Positions 54,670-64,000 of a stretch of 64,000 bases of DNA are shown piece after piece. This DNA comes from Halichoerus grypus (lineage: Eukaryota > Chordata > Mammalia > Carnivora > Phocidae). Numbering within the stretch: the first letter of the stretch is position 1; every line of letters starts with the position of its first letter. The stretch spans positions 162,966,437 to 163,030,436 of the forward strand of contig NC_135715.1 in NCBI RefSeq assembly GCF_964656455.1, read 5' to 3'. The notes below the pieces were generated by a model that saw nothing but the letters and a program-made list of their open reading frames with translations, ran no database searches and was not told the DNA's origin. A program made the translations under genes and the position numbers.

Positions 54670-56650
54670 TCTCTGATTTTTAATCCTATCACTGTTTCAT
54701 GAAAAGTACATTCGTTTTATTCCCGCCTTAATATTGGGCCTGAACCCAGTCAGAGTTCTGTTTGTTCCTATCATTACTATCCTGAGTGGCCTTCGTTTAC
54801 TCCTCTATTGTCTGAGGAGATTTGGAAAGAAGTCTCGAAACTGTTAAGTCTTCACATTGCAGTGATCTTTAAGACCCATAAAAGATTAATTACCAAGGGA
54901 ACCTGATCAAAGTAAAAATTCTATTTTTATGGCTGCCTGTGTTTTATCCTTTATAAATTTTATAATAATGATTAGGCTCAGGGGATGAACATAATTTACA
55001 TGCATCAAAATGTCTCAGGCTGTCCTTATAGCCTGGGAAACACCTGCAGCAAGTAGAGGAAGGAGAAAGCTCCCCGGCCCTCTGAGGCATTAATCAATGG
55101 AAGCTCTCTCAGGCAGAGAGAGACACACAGAGACAGAGACCCAGAGAGGGAGACTCTGAACGGTGACAATGGCCCCCTGTAACCGCCGTCGTGTGGCTGG
55201 CAATGTTCGCGCAGGAAGAATGCTTTCTGCACTTGTCAGAAATACACTCACTTCAGCTTTTTTATCCCTTCCCCAAGGTGATCAGCCTTATTTCCCAGAA
55301 AGGCTTTTTCTCTTACACTGACCAGAAACTCTTTAGAAGTGTCAGCACAGGAAGGACTTTAGAGAATGTTGCTATTTAACATGACTGGTTTCTCCCACCT
55401 GTGCCCAGAATATGTTCCAGCCTATAGATAGATGCGGCGCGTGTCCCCCGAGTCCCTGCGGCACCTTCCCTCTCCTCTATCCTCCCACTTATTCTACCTT
55501 GGATTGATTTTGCCTCCTAGCGAAGAGTTAAAGGTTATCACGCAGGGATTTAAGTCCAGGCACGCTGGCAGACGTGTACCAAGGAAATGGCAGCTACAAA
55601 TAGCATATGGTACAAGCTTTCAGGGTAAACATCAATTTCTCCAATTTGCTATAGCCCGAGAACCTTATAAGCCTAGCGAATGAATTGTGAGTGTGGGTTT
55701 TGTGCTGGATGGATGGAGTAGGGTTGTTTCTATAAAGCTCTGTTAATGTACACGGAGTCTTCAGCTGAAATATCAGGAAGGAGTACAAAGTCACAGCTGT
55801 TTGATTTGCTACCCCCTTTACATATGCCAGTTCCAATCTTCTTGGACAAAGGCTGCCTTGCAATCTCTCACCTGGATCCAGCTTCATACGGATGGGACGG
55901 GTGGACAGAGACTGTCTGTCCCCAAACACCAGGGCAAAGGCTCTCCCCTCATCTCTCTGCTTACTGAAACCCCATCTCCCTCTTCAAATGCACTATCTGA
56001 CCTTAGGCTAAATATATATATATGTTATTATTTTTAATTTTTAAAATTTTATTTTAAAACTGGGAGCATGCAATTTAAATAATCCATGTCATTTTACGAA
56101 GGACTTTATAACCTGTATCATTTACTCAGCTTTAGCAAATTTTCCACCACTTTCTAGCACACACAACAAACTTTGATATTGGCTTAAATTCCTGCATTTA
56201 ATTTAACAGTACATTTTTTTTTCCTTCCAGATATCTCTGGTTTACAACTTCACCAACTGGCAACTAATTGGATTCTCTGGGAAACTGTATAGGACTTTAT
56301 GTTCACAAGTAATGATTGTAAGAGAAAGCGAAATTCAGATAATCACACATGTTGTAAATAAACACTTTGCAAGTGCCTGGATTAACTGTATTCAATTTAG
56401 GAAGAAAATGAGCACTTTGAATAAAAACATATAATTTTATGTATTTAAATCATTATGTACTAATTTGGGTTAAAAGAAGATATCATAAGGTGAAATTCAA
56501 TATGAATACCAAGGCACATTGTAACAATTCATGTCCAACTGTTTCCTCAGCTCTTTCCACTCTTTCTCAGAGAACATCCATGAACAGTCCCCTATATTTG
56601 GAAATAGTTTCTGTTTCTATGAGATTCTCCATTTACCATAATAGGTATTC
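54670..56650. other. Unique DNA, conserved-element-like in parts
   Basis: About 2 kb without repeats except (AT) at 56012-56022 and T/A-rich DNA at 56030-56060. Blocks around 54860-55060 and 55540-55690 have the composition of conserved noncoding DNA. Frames such as 55594-55929 (minus) have no recognised domain. Confidence 0.4.
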
Positions 56651-56654
56651 AGGT

Positions 56655-56840
56655 CTTTCCATGTGCTAGGCACCATGTGGAGTGCTTTAGTGGACTATCT
56701 TGTTACACTTCTAGGAGAAAGGTACAGTTATTGTCCCCATTTTATAGACGAGGAGACTAAGGCCGAAGAGAAATAACTTGGCCAAAATCATAGAACTAGT
56801 AAGTGCTGGAGTTTAGATCCACACTCAGCCTAAACCCATT
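56655..56840 (-). mobile_element. MIR SINE relic, minus strand
   Basis: CATGTGCTAGGCACCATGTG, CCCATTTTATAGACGAGGAG, TTGGCCAAAATCATAGAACT and AGTAAGTGCTGGAGTTTAGA make an almost complete antisense MIR. Confidence 0.88.
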
Positions 56841-58925
56841 TGGAACTTTCATGTTTATATCCGGGCTTTTAGATTAGACATAGCTCCCCCAGAGCTGGGT
56901 GTTAGTTCTGTGTCTTTGCTTCCCCCTTTGTGCCTAGAACATCCAAATTTTTGTCAATTTCAAAGGGCCAAAGCAATTCTAGGGAAAGCCACAGTAACAG
57001 TATAAAACCGGCAGGCCTAGAAATACGATTCTCCCAAAGGACACCCAGCTTTTCTTCCTGATGATGTTAAAAGACTAGAATATGATAATTTAGTTTAAGG
57101 ACAACCTTAAATAAAAGTTTCATTAATCAGAATGAGTATTCCTACAATAATGAACCTTGGATTGAATTTTAAAACCCTCTTTATGCTTTGTTAATAACAA
57201 AGCTGTTACAAAAATAATTTGATAAGACAGTCCGTTGCAGTGGTGTGACTTAGCTGTAAAAAGGGTTCCTCAGGCTGGTGTCTGAGCATACCCAGCTTAT
57301 GTAATGCTAACATTAATGGATTATGCATATTGTATCGGGTTAAAAAGGAAACCCAGTGAAGTATTACAGCAATTTTAAAAATATATATCAGGGCTTGTTC
57401 TGCACAGATATTTAAAATTTAAACCTGTTTAAATATTCAACTGAAACTAAAATAAAATTCTGAAAAATGGTATTCAATAGAAAAGCTCCATTAAGAATAA
57501 AAATGCTTTTCCAAACCCATTTAGTTCTAATAGAAACCCATCGAGTGAGGGTTTCATCATTGCGGCACCGGCCAAGGGAGAAATTACACATACGTGTGGG
57601 TAAGAGGAAATCAGTTGGACTTCTTGTGGCCCGAGCTTCCCTTGGAAAAGTAAGCGAAAAGAGAAACTTCAGACCCACGCTTGTATCAGGCCACCATTTG
57701 TTTAAAATGGTCTGGAGCTTTCTTAAATAGCATCTTCTCATTTGTTCTCTTGCTTCAGTGAAACCTCATTTCACCTTCCCCGTCAGATATCATTCTAAAA
57801 AGAAAAAAAAATTGGCACTTGCTGCAGTATCAGGATACTGACCAATTTGCCTCCTGAGAGCCAAGCTTTATTTCTCTGATAAACATCCTGCAGGATGTTT
57901 TTATTCAATTAATTGGAATGATTGCTTACACAGAAATGTACTGCTTTATCAAGGTCTGCTTGAATATCGGGCTTGGGCTGAGCCCCAGCATATTCGTTCC
58001 TGAGATCTCCTGACAGCAAACGCATGAGGATTTTGAAACATAACTAAAACCATCAGCAAGAATTAGCCAGCTTGGTGACTGCGCTCAGATAGCAAACACA
58101 GAGAAGTAAAGAGGGAAATGTATGGGTACGAGAAAGGGAGCATTCCAGAGATGGAGGGAAGGCTTTTAGGAGACATAAAATGGAGGGTTTATGGGAAGAA
58201 ATATAGGATAATATAAACAGAGTCTCCAATCCTGAGGACTGTAAATCCCTTTTCCTTAATTGGTTTAGAAACTGTGGTCTGTAATGTGAGACGGAGGGCT
58301 TTGGCTGCCTTTGTTCTTTGCTGCCCGGAATCACATTAAGTGGAAAACAATAGCTGGGCTGACAGCTCCCTTTCTGTGGGGCACTTAGAGCTAATCTGCT
58401 ATTGAGACTAATACAATTACATGGGATTAGAACGCTGCCAACGTACTCAGATTGGAGGATTCTCTTCTGAGTGGAAGGACCTGGGCCCTCTCAGAGGAGG
58501 ACCTGGGGGTTTGGGAGGGGTAGTGCATCAAGTCTGCAGTCCTCCTAATTCTTCTAAAATCCAGGGAAGTAACCATGATTTTGTAATTCACCCAGGATCT
58601 TGATTATGGATTCTAATCCAAGCAAAATTCTAGTTGGAGTTTTTGCCTTGGTGGCTTTACCCCATTTGGCTTATTTCTAAAGACTTAGAATATAATCTAG
58701 AGATTTCCTTATAGGAGTACACCTTTCTACTTGTTCTCCATGTGTGCTTCACCAAGACAGAGGGGGAGCCTGTATTTAGGAATTCAGGAATCACAACTGG
58801 CCAAATAGTCATTCCCCGGTATCTACTTGCACTCCTTTTGCAAACTTGAACTGACAGGTAACACTGGGATTTTTACAAAATGAAATGGAAATCTACCAGC
58901 AGTAGTGAGCTAATTCAAGGTTTTC
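56841..58925. other. Repeat-free block, likely conserved noncoding DNA
   Basis: Two kb of AT-rich single-copy text with TAAT cores, octamer-like ATGCATATTG (57325) and a perfect 20-bp palindrome at 57881-57900. Overlapping opposed frames at 57412-57741 (109 codons, minus) and 57467-57730 (87 codons, plus) stay open together, which fits low stop density or constraint, but no domain is seen. Confidence 0.4.
57881..57900. repeat. Perfect 20-bp palindrome
   Basis: AAACATCCTGCAGGATGTTT equals its own reverse complement over all 20 bases, with a PstI-type CTGCAG centre. Flanking bases do not extend it. Just downstream lies ATTCAATTAATTGGAAT, a near-palindrome with TAAT cores. Confidence 0.97.
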
Positions 58926-58927
58926 TT

Positions 58928-59042
58928 TTTCTTCTTTAATATTTATTTATTTAGTGATCTCTACGCCCAACATGGGTTCAAACTCACAACCCTAAGATGA
59001 AGAGTTGCATGCTCTATCAACTGAGCCAGCCAGGCACCCCTC
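58928..59042 (-). mobile_element. Short, older CAN-SINE keeping a tRNA-Lys-like head
   Basis: Reverse-complemented, it reads GGTGCCTGGCTGGCTCAGTT, GATAGAGCATGCAACTCTTC, then GGTTGTGAGTTTGAACCCAT and GTTGGGCGTAGAGATC: clear A box, CTCTT anticodon-loop region (CTT would be the lysine anticodon) and GTTTGAACC B box. The CT-rich body is almost absent. Target-site duplication ATTCAAGGTTTTCTT (58913-58927) against ATTCAGGGTTTTCTT (59043-59057). Confidence 0.94.
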
Positions 59043-59083
59043 ATTCAGGGTTTTCTTAAGTATCCCTAGGAACCTTATCACAC

Positions 59084-59114
59084 CAATATCACACAAAGGA
59101 AAGGTGTGATATTG
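59084..59114. repeat. 11-bp inverted repeat (hairpin)
   Basis: CAATATCACAC (59084-59094) pairs perfectly with GTGTGATATTG (59104-59114) around a 9-base loop AAAGGAAAG. No downstream T-run makes it a terminator; in a mammal it is more likely a chance or decayed-repeat hairpin. Confidence 0.85.
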
Positions 59115-59119
59115 ATCGA

Positions 59120-60150
59120 GGGAATACATGAGAAGGACACAGTACTTTGGCAAAATAGCAACTTTTTAAAAAAGCACTGCTAATGTCCTCCTTATGAGCC
59201 TTAAAAATGATCTCCAACAAAATGAGTATACTACGTATTAGCTATCCATTGCTATGTTTCTCTATCATTCAGTATCTAGTTCCAGCTATTTTTATTCTTA
59301 AAATTTTTAAATAGAAATAGCAAAAATGACATGCTTATTCCATCCCCAGCATGGGACAACAATACTTTTCTAATCTAATTCCAAAGCTGTTGGTCCTCAA
59401 CAAGTGCCCCTAGCGAATGCTTGAGTTCCCCCACCTCTCTGTTCTACTCAAATGATCTCTAAAGTTTGAGCAGATTTCTCAAGATCAGAGTTAGATTTCT
59501 GATGGTCCAGAAATGACAAAGAACCCCAGGTCTGATGCTCTTTTTGGTTATGGTATTTTCTTCAAAAAGTCCATGTTTCCATGCAAATGTGACCATTTGA
59601 GATATTAACTGAATATTACAATTTGTCTCTGAATGTGAGGCCCCAAAATGAATGAGATTCTGGCCCTGTGATGCAGGCATGGGAAGTGGGGAAAGATTTA
59701 TTTAGTGATCTAAAGAAAAGTGTAATATGACAAGATAAAGATGGACATTAAGGGTTTCACATATTAATTAACATGAATTTTACCAAGTTCTGAGAAAGAT
59801 ACCAAAAAGATTACTTTTGGCTTGCTTTTTATTTAGTGCCCTCACTTGTTCCTAGCTTGTGTACTATTCAGCGTAGTCTGGAGCTGCCTCTTCGGGCCTG
59901 GAAGTGAGCCTGTTTCCAGTTCTTCAAGGGGAGGACTCCTCTCCCCCTTTCCTCCAAAGGCCTCCCCTGGTTAATGGAAGGTGGTGACACTGATGTCAGG
60001 CCTTTTACCTCCGAGCTGACAATGCTCAGGCCAGCCCTAAAACACGGGAAGAATGAAATACTCATTTGGTTGGTGAGAAACCTGCTACTTAGAAAGTTGA
60101 AGTAGCTTGCCCACAGACGGGGCCTGAAGTCCGCTGATTCTCTCTTACTC
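59120..60150. other. Unique DNA, no gene recognised
   Basis: AT-leaning single-copy sequence; frames at 59459-59680 and 59868-60254 are without recognisable domains. Confidence 0.4.
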
Positions 60151-60155
60151 CATTC

Positions 60156-60202
60156 CACACACGTCACCATCATCAGCACCATCACCACCACCATGACCAC
60201 CA
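60156..60202. repeat. (CAT/CAC)n low-complexity trinucleotide tract
   Basis: Imperfect ACCATCATCAGCACCATCAC units; the methionine/valine-rich minus-strand frame is an artefact. Confidence 0.85.
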
Positions 60203-60204
60203 TC

Positions 60205-60440
60205 TGGGAAAGCCCTCCTGTCTGCCAGCCACTGGGCTCATCACTTGAAGACACTCATGCATCACAACAACCCTGCGAGACAGGCAGGTATTTTTATGCC
60301 CATTTTATAGAAGAGAAAACTGAGTTTCAGAGAAGTTAAGTATCTTGCCTAAAGCCACACCTCCAAAAATGTCAAACCCAGGATTCCAACCCAAGACTTT
60401 GTGAAACTGGAGCTTATTCTTTCCATTACACTGTGATACC
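60205..60440 (-). mobile_element. MIR SINE relic, minus strand
   Basis: ATGCATCACAACAACCCTGC, CCCATTTTATAGAAGAGAAA, AAGTTAAGTATCTTGCCTAA and CCCAGGATTCCAACCCAAGA give a near-complete antisense MIR, ending at CATTACACTGTGA. Confidence 0.88.
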
Positions 60441-60444
60441 TTTT

Positions 60445-61650
60445 TCGCTATTATGTGACTGGCACGAATGTATGATGCTGCGTCTAAGGGTCTGCCATAC
60501 CCAGAATCAATTCCTCTGATTACTCATTGGGGAACCCTAACCCCAGCCTTAGGAATGGGCACATGACCAAATCTTATCAGGGAGAATGTTCTGTCCCCTG
60601 GCCATGGTGATTGGCAAGGCTGGTTTTATGGGCCGAAGGTCTGTGTGGTCTCACAGGACCCCGTCCTCAGAAAGGTCCCACCTTTCATTTAATGTGCAGT
60701 AGTCACCATATTGAAATTCCTAATAATTTTTAAACAAGGGGTCCTGCATTTTCATTTGGCTTTGGGCCCCACAAATTGTGTATCTGGTCCTGGTAACTGG
60801 TCTAGGCCTGGACAGAGAATGAGGCTCAATTTCAGAACTATACTAATAAGGCTCAATTCCAGAACTTTGTTGGACTTTTTGAGAAAGCAGGGCCCTTTCT
60901 ACTGAAGTGGTAAGCCTGGAGCTTCTGGGGGTCACAACGTGCACAATCTGCCCGAGAATGAAGCCAGAGGAAGGCAGAGCTGAGAGAGTGTCTTGATTAA
61001 ATCACTGGAGTTCCTGGGCCTAATCAATTCCCCTATTATTTTTTGCCTGAGTCAGTTCTGGCTGGGTATATCTGCAACCTCTCAAAAGTTCCAGCTAGTA
61101 CTGTTGCAGACTGGCTTTTCCAGATCAGTACTGAGACAGGGTTTAGGGTACAGGATGTTTATTAGGATACATCTGTAAAGGGAGGGGGAGGAAGCAGGAC
61201 TGGGCAGAGGAAGAGGTCAAACTTCTGCCTCTTGCAGGCCCAGCAAAGCCTCAGCCAACCTGGCAGTGAGCTGTGGATGGAATATTGCTTGTCTGAGGTA
61301 TCCCATGTCGGGCCAAGGTGGCCAGGCCTTCATACCCTGACTTGTTCAGTCTCAGGATGGAGCTGCTCCAGGAAAGGTGTGGATTTGAGTGAGACAGCTC
61401 TCTGCGGCTGAGGCAGAGCCCAAAGGAGTTGATAGCCCAGAGTTGTCTGCTGAGCTCACCGGCTGTCGCTGGGCAGCAAGTCCTTCTTTGGAGAGGTCAG
61501 TGTGCCCATATCTGAGCTTCAGTTCTTCAAAAAGTAGAACTCAAGGCAAAGGTTTATATGCACTATTTTATAAAGGAGTGCCATCCTAGGGAAGCAGAAA
61601 TTAGGGGAAGGGTGAGGCAAGAAAGGAAGGATAGCCAATAAGAAGGTGTG
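60445..61650. mobile_element. Possible LTR-type relics, unclassified
   Basis: Wording at 60555-60610 (GGAATGGGCACATGACCAAA) and 61140-61180 (AGGATGTTTATTAGGATACA) recalls LTR-type repeats. The area otherwise looks single copy. No gene is recognised. Confidence 0.3.
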
Positions 61651-61854
61651 TTACAGAGCTGGCCTCTATTTGGTCCTAAATACAACCGATGCTCCATCTG
61701 ATTGTGTCCCAGGACATTCTATCCTGGGGGAGGAAGAGCATCCACAGATGACCCTGGCCCTTGGACAGCAGGAAAGGGCATTTAGTGTCTCTGAAGTGGC
61801 TTTGTAAAAGGTGCATATTCCAGCTGCTGGGAATACTGAAAGGTAATCTTTAAA

Positions 61855-62000
61855 CTCTTCTGCCCTCAAGCTGACCATCTAGCTGGGAAGAGGGAACACA
61901 TACGAAAAATAAACAGGTGATCTAGGTGAAGCAGGCTGTTGGTGCAAACTAAGGGTGTACACAATGTGCACCATGGCACCTCTGAAAAGCAATGGGTGTA
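61855..62000 (-). mobile_element. L2 LINE fragment, minus strand
   Basis: CTGCCCTCAAGCTGACCATC, CATACGAAAAATAAACAGGT and TAGGTGAAGCAGGCTGTTG follow the antisense L2 3' order. Confidence 0.5.
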
Positions 62001-64000
62001 AGAGACTAGAGTAGCAGGCTGTTTACTTAGAGGTGGGGGCCTAGGGCTGAACCTTTCAGTTAGAACTTTTATAGCTGGAGAGATAGGAGCAAAGTGGGGG
62101 GAGCCCAAATGGAAATGCACAAAAAACAAAGAGACCACATCTTAGAGTAGCAAATGGATGGGAGGGCTGAAGGTCTACAAGAGAGCTGGGAAAGAAGTTC
62201 TGAGCAAAAGAAAAGGAACAAAAAGGGAAAAAGGGGAAAGGGGCCTGGTGGAGATTTGTATTATCATATGTACAAAGCCAGTATTCTTTTAGGACCATGA
62301 GGTGAAATTCTCTTCCAAAGGTGTCTTCTTCCCCACTCTCTGGTACAGTGGTGTGGAATTGCCAAGTGCGTATTCTAGGTTATGTCTGTACATGGTTTAT
62401 GGAACTTTTTGCCATGTAGATTTTGGAAGTGCTTAACTTCAGCATAGTTAGCAATGACCACATATCTCTTTTCCCGGAAACATAAAATCCCTCTTTAAAC
62501 AATTAAAACTATAATTGGCTGAAAATCTCTTATTCAGCTTGTCAAGGTTTAAGGAAAGGAAGCAAACATTAGAAACTCTTCCAGTCTTGCCAGCCAGCTG
62601 TGAGACAACTGAAGAGATATTCCAATCATCCCTTTAATTTGTTTCTTCATGTGTTTTCATCATATTTCTCAAGTGCACAAATGCAGCAATTGTACTGGAT
62701 AAAACACATAGAAATGGAATCTGTAAAGGTGTTGCTTATTCAGAAAATGGGGAGTTATTGATTCCAGACCTGGCCTTCTGATTTCTGCCAGAAACTGCAC
62801 ACCTGGGTTGGGAAGTTCTGTCTTTTCTGGAAGTCGATGTGTATGAAGAAGTTAAAGGAGAAGGCAGATGCTTTCCAGAATGATTTCTTTTTCTTTCAAG
62901 TACTCACCGTGGGTGCTTACACATCTTCATTTGAGATGATCCTGTGGGTTTGCAGAAACCTTGGTGCATTGACAGATGGTTTTGGGAAACTGTGACTACT
63001 GGAGTGTTCAAAGGACCCCCCGATATGCATGGTGTTGGGGGAGCTTAAGGTTAAATTCAAGGATCTTAAGTTCACTCCTCAAACAAATTGCAAATGAGAC
63101 TTGTTTCCTTTGTTGCAGAATAAACAGATGGTTAGGGCACCTCTGCTTTTTAGTATTTGCAGCTGCAGAGGATGGAGGCCTGCATAGCTCATGTCACTCT
63201 GTTCTCTGATATGGCCCCAAGCACCTGGTCATTATTTGTTTATTATTTGTTTAAGGGAACAAAGAAATGGGCTCTCTACTCCCAGGCAGTGAGAAAAGGC
63301 ATTCCCTTCCTATGTTCATAAAGCTCCAGAGGCCTTCCCCCTACAGAGAGCTATAAAATCCCAGGTTTGAAGGGCCCCCCAGTAAGTCATCAGGGGCTGT
63401 GTCCTTGTTTTGTAAGTCACTTTCCTGAGGCAGGGTCAATATTATTATTCCCATTTTGTATATTTTACACAGTAGATCAATTTTCAATTCCCAACAACTG
63501 AACTTCCCCAATTTTTATATGCTGAAACTTACCTTCAATCATATGGGCATAAAGAATTTGCATACCCACCAGAGCACTGTTTGACTTCAGGAAGAAATTT
63601 TATTTCATCTTAAAATATGGTCTCTAGGAGCCTAATTGTGAAAAAATGCATTGTGTGTGGGCGTCTTTTGTATATTTAGATATGGAAGAACGTGAGCGGT
63701 CGCCAGATAATATAATTTTCATCCAGCCCAATATTGAGTGCAATGAAGAAAATGCCACTTCTGCCACTTTTGTGATTTATATGTGCTTATATACCCTTCA
63801 TGTTTAGTCTATATGAAAGGCAGACATTTATAGTTCTATAACCGGAGGAATAAAATTTGAATGTGTAGTAAAACGAGAAATGTCTTTTAAATGGGCTTTA
63901 GAAACAGAACGGGGGGAAGTCGTCAAGAGGCCACAGTCACTAATGTCATTGGTTATTTTGCTAGATGGCCTCTCAGATGGAGGCCTGGCAGGCGCAGGAT
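62001..64000. other. Unique DNA to the window end
   Basis: Two kb without confident repeats. A short 41-codon frame (63682-63807) after a TTTGTATATTTAG acceptor-like tract is noted under findings. No gene is recognised; the window edge may cut a larger feature. Confidence 0.4.

Noticed and set aside
58928..59042. Possible functional tRNA-Lys gene
   Set aside because: The head is tRNA-like, but the acceptor stem does not close, it carries a SINE tail, and target-site duplications flank it.

Overview
This window is vertebrate nuclear DNA from a carnivoran mammal, not a microbial sequence. The clearest evidence is 18 copies of the carnivore tRNA-Lys-derived SINE (CAN-SINE). They share a GGGCRCCTGGGTGGCTCAG-type head, a pyrimidine-rich body, an AATAAA-rich tail, and usually flanking target-site duplications (TSDs). 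There are also carnivore-type L1 3' ends, mammal-wide relics (MIR, L2, L3/CR1, MER5, a hAT transposon, MLT1-like LTRs) and mammalian microsatellites. The SINE head differs from the usual dog SINEC_Cf head, so a non-canid caniform (bear, panda, pinniped or mustelid) is the best guess. This is an inference from memory of the families, not a database result.

The window is gene-poor. Reading both strands, I found one segment that looks like a real protein-coding exon (about 42092-42369, plus strand, ending exactly at a consensus GTAAGA donor). I could not assign it to a gene. Almost all other open frames are chance frames in repeats or AT-rich DNA. There are no rRNA genes, functional tRNA genes, CpG islands or CRISPR arrays.

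Layout. 1-1.4 kb: plus-strand L1 with two SINEs. 3.4-5.1 kb: relic of an autonomous hAT DNA transposon, split by a SINE. 5.2-7.1 kb: antisense L1 and L2 fragments. 7.6-11.3 kb: mostly unique DNA with a conserved-element-like stretch near 8.7-9.0 kb. 11.3-12.3 kb: antisense L2. 12.3-14.6 kb: unique. 14.6-18.6 kb: SINE, MIR, L1, and an MLT1-like LTR split by an L1. 18.6-22.1 kb: mostly unique. 22.1-23.3 kb: L2 carrying a MER5 copy and a young L1 3' end. 23.3-26.2 kb: unique, conserved-element-like around 25.5-25.9 kb. 27.5-27.7 kb: L3/CR1 relic. 29-31.8 kb: unique, with a GT array and a C-rich tract. 33.48-35.09 kb: L1-in-L1 composite. 35.9-36.9 kb: L1 and LTR relics. 38-40 kb: L2, SINE and MER5. 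42.1-42.4 kb: the candidate exon. 42.7-46.7 kb: old antisense L1 with an inserted LTR and SINEs. 48-53.2 kb: MIR, LTR, L1, L2 and SINEs. 54.7-58.9 kb: unique AT-rich DNA that looks like a cluster of conserved noncoding elements, with a perfect 20-bp palindrome. 59-62 kb: SINE, MIR and LTR-like relics. 62-64 kb: unique.

No operon-like cooperation exists here. The structure is an insertion history: old DNA transposons, L2 and MIR, then MaLR LTRs and old L1, then carnivore L1 and CAN-SINEs, on a scaffold of intergenic or intronic DNA that may hold distal regulatory elements. Family names come from recognition by eye. Boundaries are most reliable where TSDs are described.
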